Source: Dipteronia dyeriana
Taxonomy: Eukaryota; Streptophyta; Magnoliopsida; Sapindales; Sapindaceae
Assembly: GCA_032871835.1 (NCBI GenBank)
Contig: CM065296.1
Span: forward strand, 134,001 to 198,000
Direction: 5' to 3'
Length of the DNA: 64,000 nucleotides
Under the pieces are notes generated by a model. It had not been told where the DNA came from. It was given only the letters and a program-made list of their open reading frames with translations, and made no database searches. Position numbers and translations under genes: made by a program. Of this stretch, positions 22,603 to 34,999 are shown piece after piece (positions within the stretch are counted from its first letter, which is position 1; the number at the start of each line of letters is the position of its first letter).

Positions 22603-24252
22603 ATGTCGAAGAGCAACAACAAGTCATCACAAGTCTTAACATGCAAGGGTAAACAATAATTTAATAATGATTATGATTGTGTTGTTATTGTTATTTTTTT
22701 CGAAAATATATATTAAAAATGGGTGGCACATGCAACTGTGGTTTGCTGGGGAGAAGATCAGGCATGAAAGTTGGAAGAAATACAAGTAGAGCCTCGAAAA
22801 TCAATTGAAGTTCGAGTTAAATTGCTCTATGCAAGTGTTTGTCATACTCATATCATACTCCAAAGGATCCCCAATTGTTAGTACCAATTAACCCTTTTAA
22901 ATTAATATCTATTCATTTACGAAAATTATCAAGTGTTGGATCCCGTACTTGAAGTTAAGTTAATTGGTTTTTCTAATAAATTTTGTTAATTTCAACCTTT
23001 ATTCCCTCGTGTTTTAGGTCATGAAGATGTTGGGTAAGCTCACTTTTCTCTCTCTATATGCATATATTTATTATAAAAATATTTTGATAGTGATTATATT
23101 GTTGTGGCAGGGTGGTGGAGAGTGTTGGTTAACAAGTAACACGAGTGAAAGAAGAAGATGTTGTGATTCCATGCTATGTTGGAGAGTGCAAAGAATGTGA
23201 GAATTGCACATCAAGAATGACCAATTTGTGCTTGAAATTCCCATTAACCTTGAATGGTTTGATGATGGATGGGACTTCAAGAATGTCCATAAAAAGACGA
23301 GATTTGTACCACTTTTTCACATACTCCACAATATCATAGTACATGGTCATTGATGCCAATTATGTTGTCAAAGTTAATCCAACCATACCTCTTGCTCATG
23401 CTAGTTTCCTTTCTTGTGGATTCTCAACTGGCTTTGGAGCTGCTTGGAAGGAATTTCAAGTTCCAAAAGGATTAAGTGTTGTTGTTTTTGGTCTTGCTAT
23501 TGTTGGGCTTGGAGTCGTTAATGGAGCTAGAATTTAAGAGGCAACTAAAATAATCGGCATAAACAAGAACCCATGGAAAAAAAAGAAAGGAGAAGTGTTT
23601 GGAATGACTGATTTTATAAATCAGATGAATATTTGAATAAATCAGTTACATAAGTCATCAAGGGAATCACATACGGAATGGGTGTGGATTGTAGCTTTGA
23701 ATGTACTGGCTTTACTCCTTTGGTTAATCAAGCCCTATAAGCAACAAAGTTAGTATGTACACATGTTTATTACAATAATTTTGTTAATATATTTTAATTC
23801 CCAGATCATGTTCAAGATTCTATATATCAATATTTTGTGCAGGATTCCACATAGACACAGATATCTATTGGAATCTTACAAATAGACACTGGTACCTATT
23901 GGAATCTTGCATATATATTTTCCACATATATGTTTTTGAAATGCTTTGAATTTGAATTTTTATTGGTTAACAGGGAAAAGGAAAAACTAGATTGATTAGC
24001 GTAGGATTAAATCCAAACATAGAAATCAATCTGCTGTCGATTATGACTGGAAGGACTTTGAAGGGTTCAATTTTTGATGGCCTGAAACCCATTTATGATC
24101 TTCCCATCATTCTTAAATAATGCAAAAATAAGGAACTTCCATTAGATCAACTTTTGAGCAATGAAGTTGCATTGGAAGATATAAGCAAGGTTATTGAGTT
24201 GTTGAAACAACCTGATTGTCTCAAGGTTCTCATCAAATTCTATCTGTCTTAA
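22603..24252 (+). pseudogene. Alcohol dehydrogenase-like pseudogene, copy 1
   Basis: Zinc-dependent medium-chain alcohol dehydrogenases oxidise alcohols with NAD. Exon 1 is ATG 22603 to 22648, with a GT donor (GGGTAAAC). Exon 2 should begin at CAACTGTGG near 22731, but the acceptor AG reads TG. Recognisable blocks: KLEEIQVEP, LYASVCHT (zinc-ligand Cys), [30 protein letters not shown] (structural-zinc Cys cluster), [38 protein letters not shown]. The last exon is MTGRTLKGSIFDGLKP to 24252. Stops occur in exon 2, at 23130, 23338, 23537 and 24118, one acceptor changed AG to AA near 22997, and a frameshift follows 23640. The ADH-like fold is clear; subfamily not assigned. Confidence 0.9.
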
Positions 24253-24352
24253 TTTTCTCCTCATGTAGTTTGATATTTAAAGCTTTAATGGACTAAGTGG
24301 GAGGTATATAAGGTGTTACGTTCTGTAGTAATTTTTTTGTTGAAGTATAGGT

Positions 24353-25400
24353 CATGCAACTGTTTTTCAGTCTGTTTTCATTTTTATTTTTCAAAAGCGG
24401 TTTTGAAAACGCGTTCGTTAACCGTTTTTATTTTATTTTCAAAAAAAAAAAGCCAGTGTTAAAAGCGAAAGATTTGAAAAACACAAAATATTTTTTTTTT
24501 TTCCATTTTGTTTTTCACTTTTTTTATATATAAAAATAACATTTTTTTTAACTATTAATTGTAATGTTATGCGTTTGATATGGCTGAGACAAAACAGGAC
24601 AAGATTTTCAAAAGACCAAAGTGCCCCATATATATATATATATATATATATATAAGAATAATTTATTTCCAACTAGAACTAAAAACATTCATACAAATAT
24701 ATATATATATATATATATATTATAATTATTATATAAAATAATATATAATAATATACAACATAATTAGTATATTAATATTCTATAATATTTAAAATATTAT
24801 GATTATACATATTATTAAATATAATAATATATTTAATATTATATATAATATATATATATATATATTATATAATATATTATTGTATATAATGTAACATATT
24901 ATGTATAAAAAGATAATAAAATATAATATAAAAAATATAATTTTTTTTATATATATAATATTATAATATAAATTATAGTAAATATAATATATACAGTTAT
25001 ATTTTTATTATATAATATGTATAGATTATAATTAATTTTCTTATAATTTAACAGTTAAGTTTTGATTAATTCATTTTTTGATATATTTTTTGATTAAAAT
25101 TTTTATGTGTTACTTTTGTTTAATTTAAAAATTACAAAACAAAAATTATATTTGTTAATTATTTAATTAATTTGTTTATAGTTGTAATAATATTAAACTA
25201 AATGCCAAAATTGATATTTCAATTTTTTATAGTTTTCGATTAGCCTACCAGACATGTTTTTTTCTATTTTTATTTTCAAAATACAGCTTTCAGTATATGT
25301 TACCAAACGCGTTTTTAGAATTCGAAACTGAAACAAAAAATACTATTTTCATTTTCGTTTTCATTTTTAAAAAACAGCAACTGAAAAACGCTTACAGGCT
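24353..25400. mobile_element. AT-rich inverted-repeat element downstream of the dehydrogenase copy
   Basis: The left end GTTTTTCAGTCTGTTTTCATTTTT and the right end (reversed) GTTTTTCAGTTGCTGTTTTT form imperfect inverted repeats, followed inward on both sides by AAACGCG-type words. The core is almost pure A/T with long TA runs (24630-24721, 24850-24864) and no ORF. Part of it recurs at 49890-50545. I could not define a target duplication. Confidence 0.5.
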
Positions 25401-26243
25401 AGACACTTTAGTATTTTGATCTATGGCCACATTATTATATTACCAATTTGGAGAGCTGTCTGTTTCTAAAATACAATATTTTTTATGGTAAACAATAATG
25501 TTCTATGAAGCTCAAGTCATAGAAAGCATATTCATGCTTATAAACTGCTTTTCTAAACCTCGAGTTGCTTATCATCTCTACAGTTATGCGATTTCTTAGG
25601 CCGTCCGGTCATCAAGTCTTGAAATAAGCTTGTTTCCAAATAAACTAAAATAAAAAACTTGAAATAAGCTGACAATTTAAGGCGTTGGTTTTGGTGTAAC
25701 TGGTTATCAAATTTGAAAATTGACTTTTAATTATTAAACACAAATCTTAACTCAAAATAACTGATGTTGTAATTTATTCTTTCTATCTGTGGCATTAGTT
25801 TTCCTCTTTTTTTATCTGATTGCATATGTATCTCATTATTGTTTCGACTCTAAAAATTTCAATCACATAAAATTTATCTTTTCGTTACCAGTGGATCAAT
25901 ACCCATATCATATATATTTTCTTATCTTTTATAGTTTATTTTTTTACCATGATAAATTAAAGGAAAATTTATAGTTTATTTTTTTACCATGATAAATTAA
26001 AGAAAAATTTTATTAGGATTTGTAATAATAATCGACGGTTGATTTTAGTGCAAAATATTTATTAACTGAGCTGAGAATATAGTTTTGAATTTAGTTCTTT
26101 AATATATTTTTTATTTAGATAAATTGTACCATTGTGAACTACACAATCATCAATTTTAACAATCCTCGAAAGCAATCCTCAAATGTTGACGTAACAACTT
26201 TTGAGAATCCAAATTTGCTTATACCCTTAAAGATGCTCTTAGA
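25401..26243. other. Intergenic stretch with a 43-bp tandem duplication
   Basis: No gene signal. At 25929-26010 the phrase TTATAGTTTATTTTTTTACC plus ATGATAAATTAAAG is repeated in tandem, two copies of about 43 bp with one or two differences. The rest is AT-rich and unassigned. Confidence 0.6.
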
Positions 26244-26316
26244 GCTTGTTTGGTTGGGTTTTTGAAAAACCATTGTTGGTAAAATATCTACTTGTAGTAG
26301 ATCTATTAGAAACATA

Positions 26317-26359
<43 letters not shown>

Positions 26360-26365
26360 TATATA

Positions 26366-27749
26366 GGGGAGGGATCGGGGGACACAAGATTTGACACGAT
26401 TTTTCAACCATTACATTTATGATATTTGGATGGTTTATATTTATTAGAATTGATTTTTATTTTATTTCATTCTCATTTTCTTTCCATTAATTTTTTTTTT
26501 CTCTCTCCTCTTTCCTCCTTCCTAGATTCACTTTCATAAATAATATCTAACTAATATTTCCTATGCAAATTTATATTTCCTCTTCCACTATTGCGTTTTT
26601 TATTTTTTATTTTTACTCTTCAATTAATTTATCTTCTTTGGATGTTAATTTCTCTTCTTTCTCGATAAATAAGTCTAACTCAAGTTTAAAAAAAAAACGT
26701 CTAAATTTTATATGTAAATCAGTGAAAGCATTTTTTTTTTAAACACAAATATTTCAGAATTCCTGATCATGAAGCCTGAACTTATTCATTTGTAAAGATA
26801 AAAAGGCAAAGTGAACTACAAATTCCATCAATGATCTCTTTATCATCTTTTTTTACTTCAAGCAGCTCTCGTGATCTCTTATACTTCCCTTGATGAGCAC
26901 ATACAAATTTTATACTAGTCACGTCATTTGAACCTAATCTAGTCTTAAATGAACATCGAATACGAATCTAAAATCCTTCTTGCCGACCATAATTTTCATA
27001 ATAGTTTATAGTTTGTTCCATTGTTTCCAAAACCATCCCAACATGTGGTGTCATCAGTTGTTCCATATTCGTTTTTTGACTGTTTGTTTCACCAATCTTC
27101 TCTCAAGTTGTATCAACCATCTAAATAAAATTTAATATATATGTATATTAAATCATGCTCATTGTTTAATTGAATAATTAACAAGGAAAATAAAATTCTA
27201 AATAAAAATCAATATATATATATATTAAATCATATTCATTGTTTAATTGAAGAACTCACAAGGAAAAAATTGAATTTTATACCTATATATATTGGCTCTA
27301 TAAAAAAACTAGCAGTACATACTTTAAAATTGTGCCTTTAACACTATTATGGAAGATGTTTACGAAAGAAAAGTTTATTATAGGTACAAAGATATTTAAA
27401 TTAAAAATAAGATTTTCTTGAGTGCTTTTTAAAGGGTTCTTTAATTTATGTTGAAGTAATTCTTTTTATTCGAACAAATTACACAGGGTGAACGTTATAA
27501 TTTTGATATTTGAAATTTTTTATGTACAGTGGATGAACTTAAAAAGAAAAAAAAACAATTGGAAAATAAAGAATTAATTGACAGTATATACTTAAGATTT
27601 GAAATTGTTGCATTACAGAATAGAAATTAAACAAAAAAGAATTAACATAAAAATTGACAATAAAAATATATACACATACCGGAGATGTACCATGTGAATT
27701 CCCTGGAGATGTACCTTGTAAATTCATTGTTGAAATTGATACTTGGAGA

Positions 27750-27800
<51 letters not shown>

Positions 27801-28118
27801 CGTGAGTATTTAAAAAGAAGAAAAAGCCGTTTTGAAAAAGAAGAGAAATTAACATTGAAGAGTAAAAAAAAAACGCAACTGTGGAAGAGGAAATATAAAT
27901 TTGAATAGAAAATATTAATTATATATTATTTAGGAAAGTGAATTTATGAAAGAAGAAAGAAGAGAGAGAAAATAAAATAAATTAATGAAAAGATAAATGA
28001 GAAGGAAATAAAATAAAAATCAATGTAATAAATCTAAGCCATCCAAATCTCATAAATCTAATGGTTGAAAAATCGTGTCAAATCTTGTGTCAAAAATTGT
28101 GTCCCCCGATCCCTCCCC
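26366..28118 (-). mobile_element. Mutator-like element with about 300-bp inverted repeats
   Basis: The terminal repeats begin GGGGAGGGATCGGGGGACAC on both sides (right side reversed). They stay alignable for about 300 bp, to GCGTTTTTTATTTTT near 26610 and its partner near 27870, with a few small indels. ATATATATA flanks both ends (26357-26365, 28119-28127), 9 bp as expected for Mutator insertion, but inside a TA run and therefore weak evidence. The interior carries a FAR1-type domain relic on minus, which fits a Mutator/FAR1-derived origin. A (TA)n run at 27750-27795 lies near the right arm. Confidence 0.85.
26780..27727 (-). pseudogene. FAR1-type DNA-binding domain relic (two exons)
   Basis: On minus, exon 1 is probably ATG 27727 (MNLQGTSPGNSHGTSP) followed by GTATGTG, a good donor. 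An acceptor TTTATTTAG precedes 27120, where MVDTT, a stop, then EKIGETNSQKTN follow. The text then reads VGMVLETMEQTINYYENYG, RQEGF, a stop where Trp is usual, IRIRCSFKTR, and IKFVCAHQGKYKR. This is the FAR1 DNA-binding domain pattern (GM.F.s.eea..yY..Yg...GF..R, then FVC...G), found in FHY3/FAR1 factors and in Mutator-like transposases. The transposase core and SWIM finger are absent, so this is an internal-deletion derivative. At least two stops inactivate it. Confidence 0.75.
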
Positions 28119-28133
28119 ATATATATATGTATG

Positions 28134-28167
<34 letters not shown>

Positions 28168-28500
28168 GTTTGGTTGGTAGACTTTTTTTTAAGGTCTATT
28201 TGGAGAAGTATCTCCCCATGAGCTTTGTTTAATAGAGGTTTAAACTCTGCTAGCCTTTACTCAATTTAAAATAGATAATCTCAAAAACCTAACCAAACAA
28301 CTTTAAAAAAACTCAAATCGACGTTTGTAGATCTTTTAAGATAGTAGAAAGCTCAACCAAACAAGCAAACTTATTATACATGGATCTACTCACAGTTTAC
28401 ATAGATACATATTGGATCATATGTTTAAGCTATAATTATTTCCATCAAAACCAAACATTTATATACCAACACAAAATTAAAAACCCAACATTTATTTATG

Positions 28501-28932
28501 GGATAATTATCCGTTGGTGTAAAAATAGGATATGTAGCATAAAAATAAAGAATCTATTATTTTTTTCCAAAAAAATTTTTTTTTTGGAGATTGTGGCAAT
28601 CAATTTAGATCATCACTATCAAAACGGCTATTAGATGGGGAATTAGTTTTAAAATGATTATTTTTGGTACTATTGCACTAAATATAATTATTCATTTAAA
28701 AAAATGAAAGAAAAAGTTGATTTCCAAAAAACATCTTATATAAATAAATTAATATCATCCCCTTATTTATCAAAATATCACTCATTCAATAAAATTAGAT
28801 GGAATGACCATTAGTATAACAGTGTTCGGTAAAAATAACCATTTTAAAACCAATTCTCTATCTAATAATCATTTTAATAGTGGTGATCCAAATTGATAGT
28901 CACCGTACCGTGATAATTATTCCTAATAAGAC
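28501..28932. mobile_element. Inverted-repeat (MITE-like) element
   Basis: Arms: AGATTGTGGCAATCAATTTAG onward at 28588-28690 pairs with 28800-28912 reversed (GTGACTATCAATTTGGATCACC). The outer words GGATAATTATC (left) and, reversed, GGAATAATTATC (right) probably mark the ends. The left arm has about 70 extra bases with a poly-T run. No duplication seen. 28933-29517 beyond it shows nothing. Confidence 0.6.
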
Positions 28933-29889
28933 TATAGGAGTAATTGGCAATATATGTACAGGTGGCGGGCATGGTAAATTAAAGATAAATGGTGAGTTAA
29001 TGGTAAAAGGAAATTAGAGCAAAAAATTTTGGGTGCCCTAATCTGGTGGAAACAGTTCAACCATGAAGGGCAAGGGTTTTCTAGTCTTTCCATGTATACA
29101 AATGATAATATCTGGAGTCAGTCCACACGTATGTTCATTAATATCTCCTTGCTATAAGAGGACTGCAAGCTTTAAAAGATTCAGATTGACAGAATGATAG
29201 GTGGATCCATTTCGAGTTACTTGTCCTCACTCCCAATTAAGTGGAAGTTTCAAGGCAGCTAAACTGCATTAATTGTTCTACATTTAATTTCTTTGCTTTT
29301 AATTTTCATGGGTTGCTTTATGTTTTTAATTTAATTCCTTAATGATTTAATTTTCAATAGTTGTTTTTAATTTTTATTTGTCAAGATTTTCTTGAAATAA
29401 TTGTAATTTATTTTGTTGTAGGAATTACATTTTTTATTACTGATTAGAAATTAAATTAAGCAATCTCATTTCCAACACTACCTAAGTCGATCTACAATAG
29501 AATTCAACACCTCACTGTAGAGGTGTCTACGGTTCGGTTAAACCGTTCGAAACCGAACCGAAACCGATCTCTGGAAACCGAAACCGAAACCGTAATCGAA
29601 ACCGTCTGTTACAAAACCGGTTGGAAACCGGATCCAGCGGTTCGGTAACGGTTATGGGATATGAAAAACCGACCAAAAACCGCCGGTTTCGAAATTAAAA
29701 AAAAAAACAACCAATGAAATGCTGACATGTGGCAGCATTTCAGAAAAAAAATGAACGTTGGGCATTGGAGGATGATGACCGTTGAACAATGGTCATCTTC
29801 CTTTTTTGTTCCCAACGCCCAACGGTCATATTGTTTTTTTTTCTTTATTTTATTTTCCAAATTACCCCTCCACACCAATTCTATAAATA

Positions 29890-29922
29890 CCCCCCCCCCC
29901 CCCCCAAATTAATTCTATAAAT

Positions 29923-29955
<33 letters not shown>
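29890..29955. repeat. Two poly-C runs in the 5' leader of the hAT gene
   Basis: 16 C at 29890-29905 and 32 C at 29924-29955, separated by AAATTAATTCTATAAATA. The phrase AATTCTATAAATACCCC occurs before each run, so the second run arose with a short duplication. Run lengths are hard to sequence and may be unreliable. Confidence 0.85.
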
Positions 29956-29958
<3 letters not shown>

Positions 29959-30163
29959 TCATTCTTCTTCACACCACTCCCACCTTCTCTCAATCTCTCT
30001 CAATCTCAAATTCTAAATTCTCTCTACATTCAACAATTTTATTTTATTCTCATTTCTCATATAAATTAAAAAACATATATTTCTTCCATTTTTTTTAATA
30101 ATATATTATTTACTTACAATTATCTTCTTTTTTTTTCAATTAGTATTTAAAATTAATTTTTTA

Positions 30164-32225
30164 ATGGCAAGTGGGGGAGAAGGTTCAGGTCCTACAAATT
30201 TGGACAGAGGAAAGGGTCAATTACAATGACCGACTTTACCACGAGTTCCTTCAAAGTCATTTTGAATCCGATCCCCCTCTTAATCCTAATCCCCCCCCCC
30301 CCCCCCCCCCCCCCCCCCTTTTGTTGCTGAGCCAAATCCCAATATCTCCATTAGTAATGAAAATATATCTACCCCTTCTACTATGCCACCCCCTTCAGAT
30401 GAATTTGATGCAGATGAAGAAGAAAAGCCATTGAAGTCCGATCTCTTCAGAGTGCATATGAAGAAAATTGAGTTAGATGATGGAACAATCAAAATCATAT
30501 GCAACTACTGCCCCAAAACATACAAGGCCGTTAAGTCCTTTGGATATGGCACGTATTGGAACCATGTTAAAAGAAATCATCCATCCGAATTGGTGAAAGC
30601 TAGTAACCAAGGGCAAATATCCAGGTATGGTACCTCTACCAATCAATTATTTCATTATACGTCTGAAAAAAATAAGGAAGAATTAGCAACAATGGTTGCA
30701 GTAGAACACTTACCTTTTAGTTTTGGTGAGAAAGTTGGTTTTGTTAATTATTGTCAAACTGCATTAAATCTTGCAATGCAACGTGTTCCTAGAGTCACTC
30801 TCACACGTGCACTGTTTTCCATTTACAAAAAAGAAAAACACAAATTGAAATCATTTTTTTTCCAATATCAAGGTCGCGTTTCCGTATGTGCTGACATATG
30901 GACCGATAATTTTGGTAGCCACCATTACATGGGTGTGACATGTCATTATATTGATAATAATTGGAACATGTAAAAAAGAATTATTGCATTTCGTGTTTTC
31001 GATGAGTCACATACAGCTCATAATATTTTTCAACACCTTAAAATTATTTTTAAAGAGTTTCATATCCAAAACAAAATTTTTACAATTGGTTTTGATAATG
31101 CGGCGAGCAATACCGCATCTATTCCTATGTTAAAGGAATTATGCAATCCCTATTTTGGGGGTCAATTATTTCATCAACGATGTGCATGTCATGTTTTAAA
31201 TTTGTGTGTTCAAGCTGGATTACAAATTCTTTCTGTTTATATTAGACCAATTAGAGATAGTATTAATTATATCTGGACGCATAACAAAATCCAAAAACAA
31301 TGGTTGAAATTTTGTTCTCAAAATAATAGGCGTCCCATAAAATTTTCTCGAAATATTAGTACTCGTTGGAATTCTACTTATAAGTTGCTTAATGAAAGTG
31401 TTGAATATAAGGAAATATTAGTTTCTTTTATTACTTATAACGTTCCTTCAATTTCGCTTCAATTGAAGCATTGGGATGTATGTATAAAAATTCTTGAATT
31501 GTTACGTGTTTTTAATGATGCTACCAATGCTTTATCTGGTATTTACTATCCCACTACTCATTTATTTCTTGTTCAAAGTGTTAATATTGCTGGTGCATTC
31601 AGTGACTGTGAATTAGATGTTCAATTGAGTCAATGTGTTACTGCAATGAAAAAAAAATGGATACAGTATTATAAGGATATTCCAAATATTTATTTGCTTG
31701 CATCTTGTTTTGATCCCCGCTTTAAATTAGAATGTTGCAAGATTATTTAACTCATTACTACAATAGTTTAGGAATAGAAACTGATGTTCTTAGTTGTTGT
31801 AATTCCGTTAAGACTTTACTATATGAATTATATGATGAATATCTTAAAATATATGGTCCGTCTTTGAACATATCGGTTTCACAACCCTAACCCACATCTG
31901 ATGGTACTACCAGTTCCTCACAATTTAAATTGAAGGGTTTAGGGGATCGATTGTTTTCCCAAAGAGCCAAAAAGTTACGAGCATCTTCTTCATCCTCTAA
32001 CACACATTCTAAGCTTGACCGATTTTTAGAAGCCAATCATGTATTTTTAGAAGATAAATTTAGTATCTAGGGTTGGTAGAAGGATTATGAACAAGAATAT
32101 CCAATTTTGGCTATTATTGCCAAACAAATTCTTGGAACACCGGTTTCTACCGTTGCTGTGGAACAAGAATTTAGTGCAGGTGGAAATATTTTGGATCCAA
32201 GAAGAGGAAGAAATAAAGGAGATAT
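30164..32225 (+). pseudogene. hAT transposase with BED finger, broken
   Basis: ATG 30164 opens MASGGEGSGPTNL and stops after 21 codons. The reading resumes through a Pro-rich part containing a 28-C run (30291-30318), where frame is probably lost. The main block 30383-30973 holds an acidic stretch and a BED finger (CNYCPKTYK...WNHVKRNHP). The catalytic domain is read with SVCADIWTDN, TIGFDNAASN, FHQRCACHVLNLCVQ and ISTRWNSTYKLL (31127-31750). The dimerisation domain at 32068-32200 reads YPILAIIAKQILGTPVST and EQEFSAGGNILDP. Stops or shifts occur near 30230, 30973, 31750 and 32075. The layout matches AC-type hAT transposases. Confidence 0.88.
30291..30318 (+). repeat. 28-base poly-C run inside the hAT reading frame
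   Basis: Preceded by AATCCTAAT and followed by TTTTGTTGCTGAG. It would encode a Pro run; length change shifts the frame between the N-terminal piece and the BED finger. Confidence 0.85.
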
Positions 32226-32257
32226 GAGGATCAGTGTTTAAGCTTGGAGGCTTGAGA

Positions 32258-32461
32258 GCTCTGATACCATATAGAAAGGATGATATCGTATGTAAAATGT
32301 TATATCTTTTCATTGATCAAAGGTTCTGTTATATACAAGTCACAGACCAATCACCTCCTATCAATTATATCAAATAATCGTGGACAATATCAAGGCAAGT
32401 GATTGCTGTCAATTACATCAAATGCATAAGGAAATGAATGATATTCTAATGTGATTCCCCA
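32258..32461 (-). repeat. Copia LTR fragment with Met primer site
   Basis: Minus strand: about 190 bp from TGGGGAATCACATTAG (32461) to ...CCTTTCTATA (32270), then TGGTATCAGAGC (32269-32258), a perfect Met primer site, and about 35 bp of leader before hAT sequence. It has the look of a short copia LTR (compare TATA-ending LTR at 60288). It is not the same LTR as 36155-36612, so it belongs to another copia element that is otherwise gone. Confidence 0.55.
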
Positions 32462-32469
32462 AGAATGTT

Positions 32470-34990
32470 GCCTAGGATGTCTCTCTATTAGTATATACTT
32501 GGTATGAGTCAAATATATACCAGAAGCATCCTTGAAGGCTTCAAAGCCTAAAAAATAGTTGACCTCTCCTAAATTTTTAAGAGCAAACCGAGAATGGAGA
32601 GATGAGATAGTTGCTTTGATAAGAGAGTTGTTGTTACCTGTGACTAAGATATCATCAACATAGATTAGTAGAAAATAATATCAGCACCAACCTTTTTTAT
32701 GGATAGAGAAACATCATAGGTAGAATAGTGAAAACCCCATTCAAGAAGAGCTCCTTTTAGCTTTTGAAACCATGCCCTTGGTGCTTGCTTGAGACCATAT
32801 AAGGCCTTATGAAGCTTGCAAACATGCTGAGATTTAGCTCATCAACAAAACCAGTTGGCTACTCTATATATACAACTTCTTGAAGATCACCGTTAAGAAA
32901 TACATTATTGATGTAAATTTGCTGAATCGGCCACCCAAAACTAACAGCAAAAGTGAAGATAACACAGATTGTAGAAGGCTTAATCACTGGACTAAAAGTG
33001 TCTAAAAACTCTACACCAGGATTTTGATGAAATCCCTTTGCTACCAACCTAGCCTTATATTTTAAGACTGAACCATCAGGTTTATATTTGGTCCTGAACA
33101 CCCATTTATGTCCCACAATATTCATCCCATCAGTAGGTGGTACCAAATCCTATGTGCCATTTTTGATTAAAGCTGTATACTCTTCAATCATGGCACTCTT
33201 CCACTTAGGATCACAGAGAGCAACCTTCAGTGATGTTGGTTCTGTATTAGCTGAAAAACAAGGTGATTTACATGGAGCAGAATAGACTCTTGGCTTTAAG
33301 GAACCTGTTTTAGATTTTATAGTCATATGGTGAGTGGGACAAGTTGACTGATACAAGGACCTAGGACATAGATCAATAACATTGTTTGAAGGAATAACAA
33401 CAAATGGAGCAACATGAGAAGTTGTAGAAGGAAGATCTAACATAGTCTGATGTGTTGACACAGAACCTAAACCAGTAGAAGACTTATAAGGTAAATGTGT
33501 TTGAGTTATAGACAATAAAGGACCAGGACTTGTCAAATGTGAGGCTGACAAAGAAGGGGGAAACAATGACAAGTATGGAAACTCAAACTCATGAAACAAT
33601 ACATTTCTTGAAATTTAAATTTTCCTAGTAGGACTAAGATATTTATAACCCTTGTGTACCAAACTATAACCTATAAAGATGCACTTGACTGAATGGAAAT
33701 CAAATGTTTGTTTGTTGTATGGTCTAAGATACGGGAAACACGCACAACCAAAAGCTTTAAAGAAAGCATAGTTCGAATGACGTTTGAACAACATTTCAAA
33801 GGGAGACTTACCATGCAACACATCAGATGGTAAATTTTGAATAATATAACAGCAGAAGTAAAATCATCACTCCAGAATTTTAAAGAAAGATTAGCAAGAG
33901 CCAACAGTGTAAGACTAGTTTCTACAACGTGTCTATGCTTTCTTTCGGGCACTCCATTATGTTGATGTGTATAAGCACAAGAGAAACGATGTGCAATACC
34001 AAACAACTTAAGACTTGAGTAGAAAGACTGAAATTCCATACCCATATCAGTTTGCAAGGCACGAATTTGAGTCATGAACTGTAGTTCAACATGCTTTTTG
34101 AAGCTTAAAAAAACAGATAAAGCTTCAGATTTTAACATAATTGGTTACAACCATGTGAACCTAGTGTAATCATCAACGAAAGAAATGTAATACCTATGAC
34201 CAGTGATTGATACAACAGGAGAGGGACCCCATATATCTGAGTATACTAAAGCCAATAGAGACCTAGACTTTATAGACACTCTTGCAAAAGGTAATTGATG
34301 CATTTTTCCAGTTCTGCATGAATCACACCAGTTTAGAGACACGCCATTAAAAGGTATATTCATTTTTTGAAGAACTTGTTTCAAAGTCTTATTACAAGGA
34401 TGACCAAGTTTTGAATGCCATAAGGCAATGCTATTCATATGAGTTACAGCAGATGTTTTTACATTATTAGAAACAATGCTATTTACACCAAGTGAAGAAT
34501 TAGTACTAGATGATGAGAACTCTCTACAAACTGGGTTCTCATCAATTATCTGCTTTTTATTACAGGCTTGAATGGAAAATTCTAAAAGTAGACATTGGCA
34601 TCTCTTGAAGTATCACCAGCTTGCTTAGAATCTGATTTCAGCTCAAGCTGATATAGACCATCTTTAAGTATACCTTTGAGTAGAATTTTATTAGAGACCT
34701 TGTCCTTAATAAGACAATATTCATCACAAAATTCAGCCAAAACATTATTGTCTCTAGAAAATTTTGAGATACTAAGTAGGTTTTTAGCTACATGAGGTAC
34801 ATGCAACACATTGTTCAAATATAAGATGCTATCAGGCTTTGTATGTGAAATAACTCTAGCATGACCAACATTAGCTATCTGTAACTGGTCTCCACTACCA
34901 ACTGTAAGCATTTCATTATCATTGTAAGAAGAGTATGTGCAGAGCTTACCTAGATTAGCTGTGACATGAATTGAGGCTCCACTATCAGCA
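32470..34990 (-). pseudogene. Copia pol: protease region, integrase and RT, broken
   Basis: Read on minus. At 34582-34911 is the region between protease and integrase (VLHVPHVAKNLLSISKF). 34145-34438 has the pre-integrase zinc region (HSKLGHPCNKTL, WCDSCRTGKMHQLPF) and the integrase first Asp (YSDIWGPSP). 33671-34138 has LQTDMGMEFQ (second Asp) and NGVPERKHRHVVE (Glu). 32859-33146 begins RT (HKWVFRTKYKPDGSV, YKARLVAKGFHQ). RT continues in broken frames to the active site YVDDILVTGNNN near 32650 and stops being recognisable at about 32470. The linker 33150-33599 is Ser/Pro-rich. Several frameshifts, for instance near 32690, 33800 and 34140. Confidence 0.88.
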
Positions 34991-34999
34991 TACCATGTT

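Larger units (their letters stand above)
26244..28366. mobile_element. Outer inverted-repeat element carrying a nested insertion
   Basis: Left end GCTTGTTTGGTTGGG and, reversed from the right, GCTTGTTTGGTTGAG. Between them lie (ATT)n and (AT)n runs and the Mutator-like element at 26366-28118. Without that insertion the host element would be about 370 bp, MITE-sized. The direct duplication outside the ends is not clear. Confidence 0.6.
29518..32225 (+). mobile_element. hAT element, left end intact, right end lost
   Basis: The left end TAGAGGTGTCTACGG resembles plant hAT termini and is followed by many AAACCGAAACCG words (29530-29690), a subterminal repeat zone. The transposase runs plus from 30164. 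The right end is missing: the dimerisation domain breaks off near 32225 next to a minus-strand copia primer site. The 8 bases before the left end are CCTCACTG; no partner was found. Confidence 0.8.
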
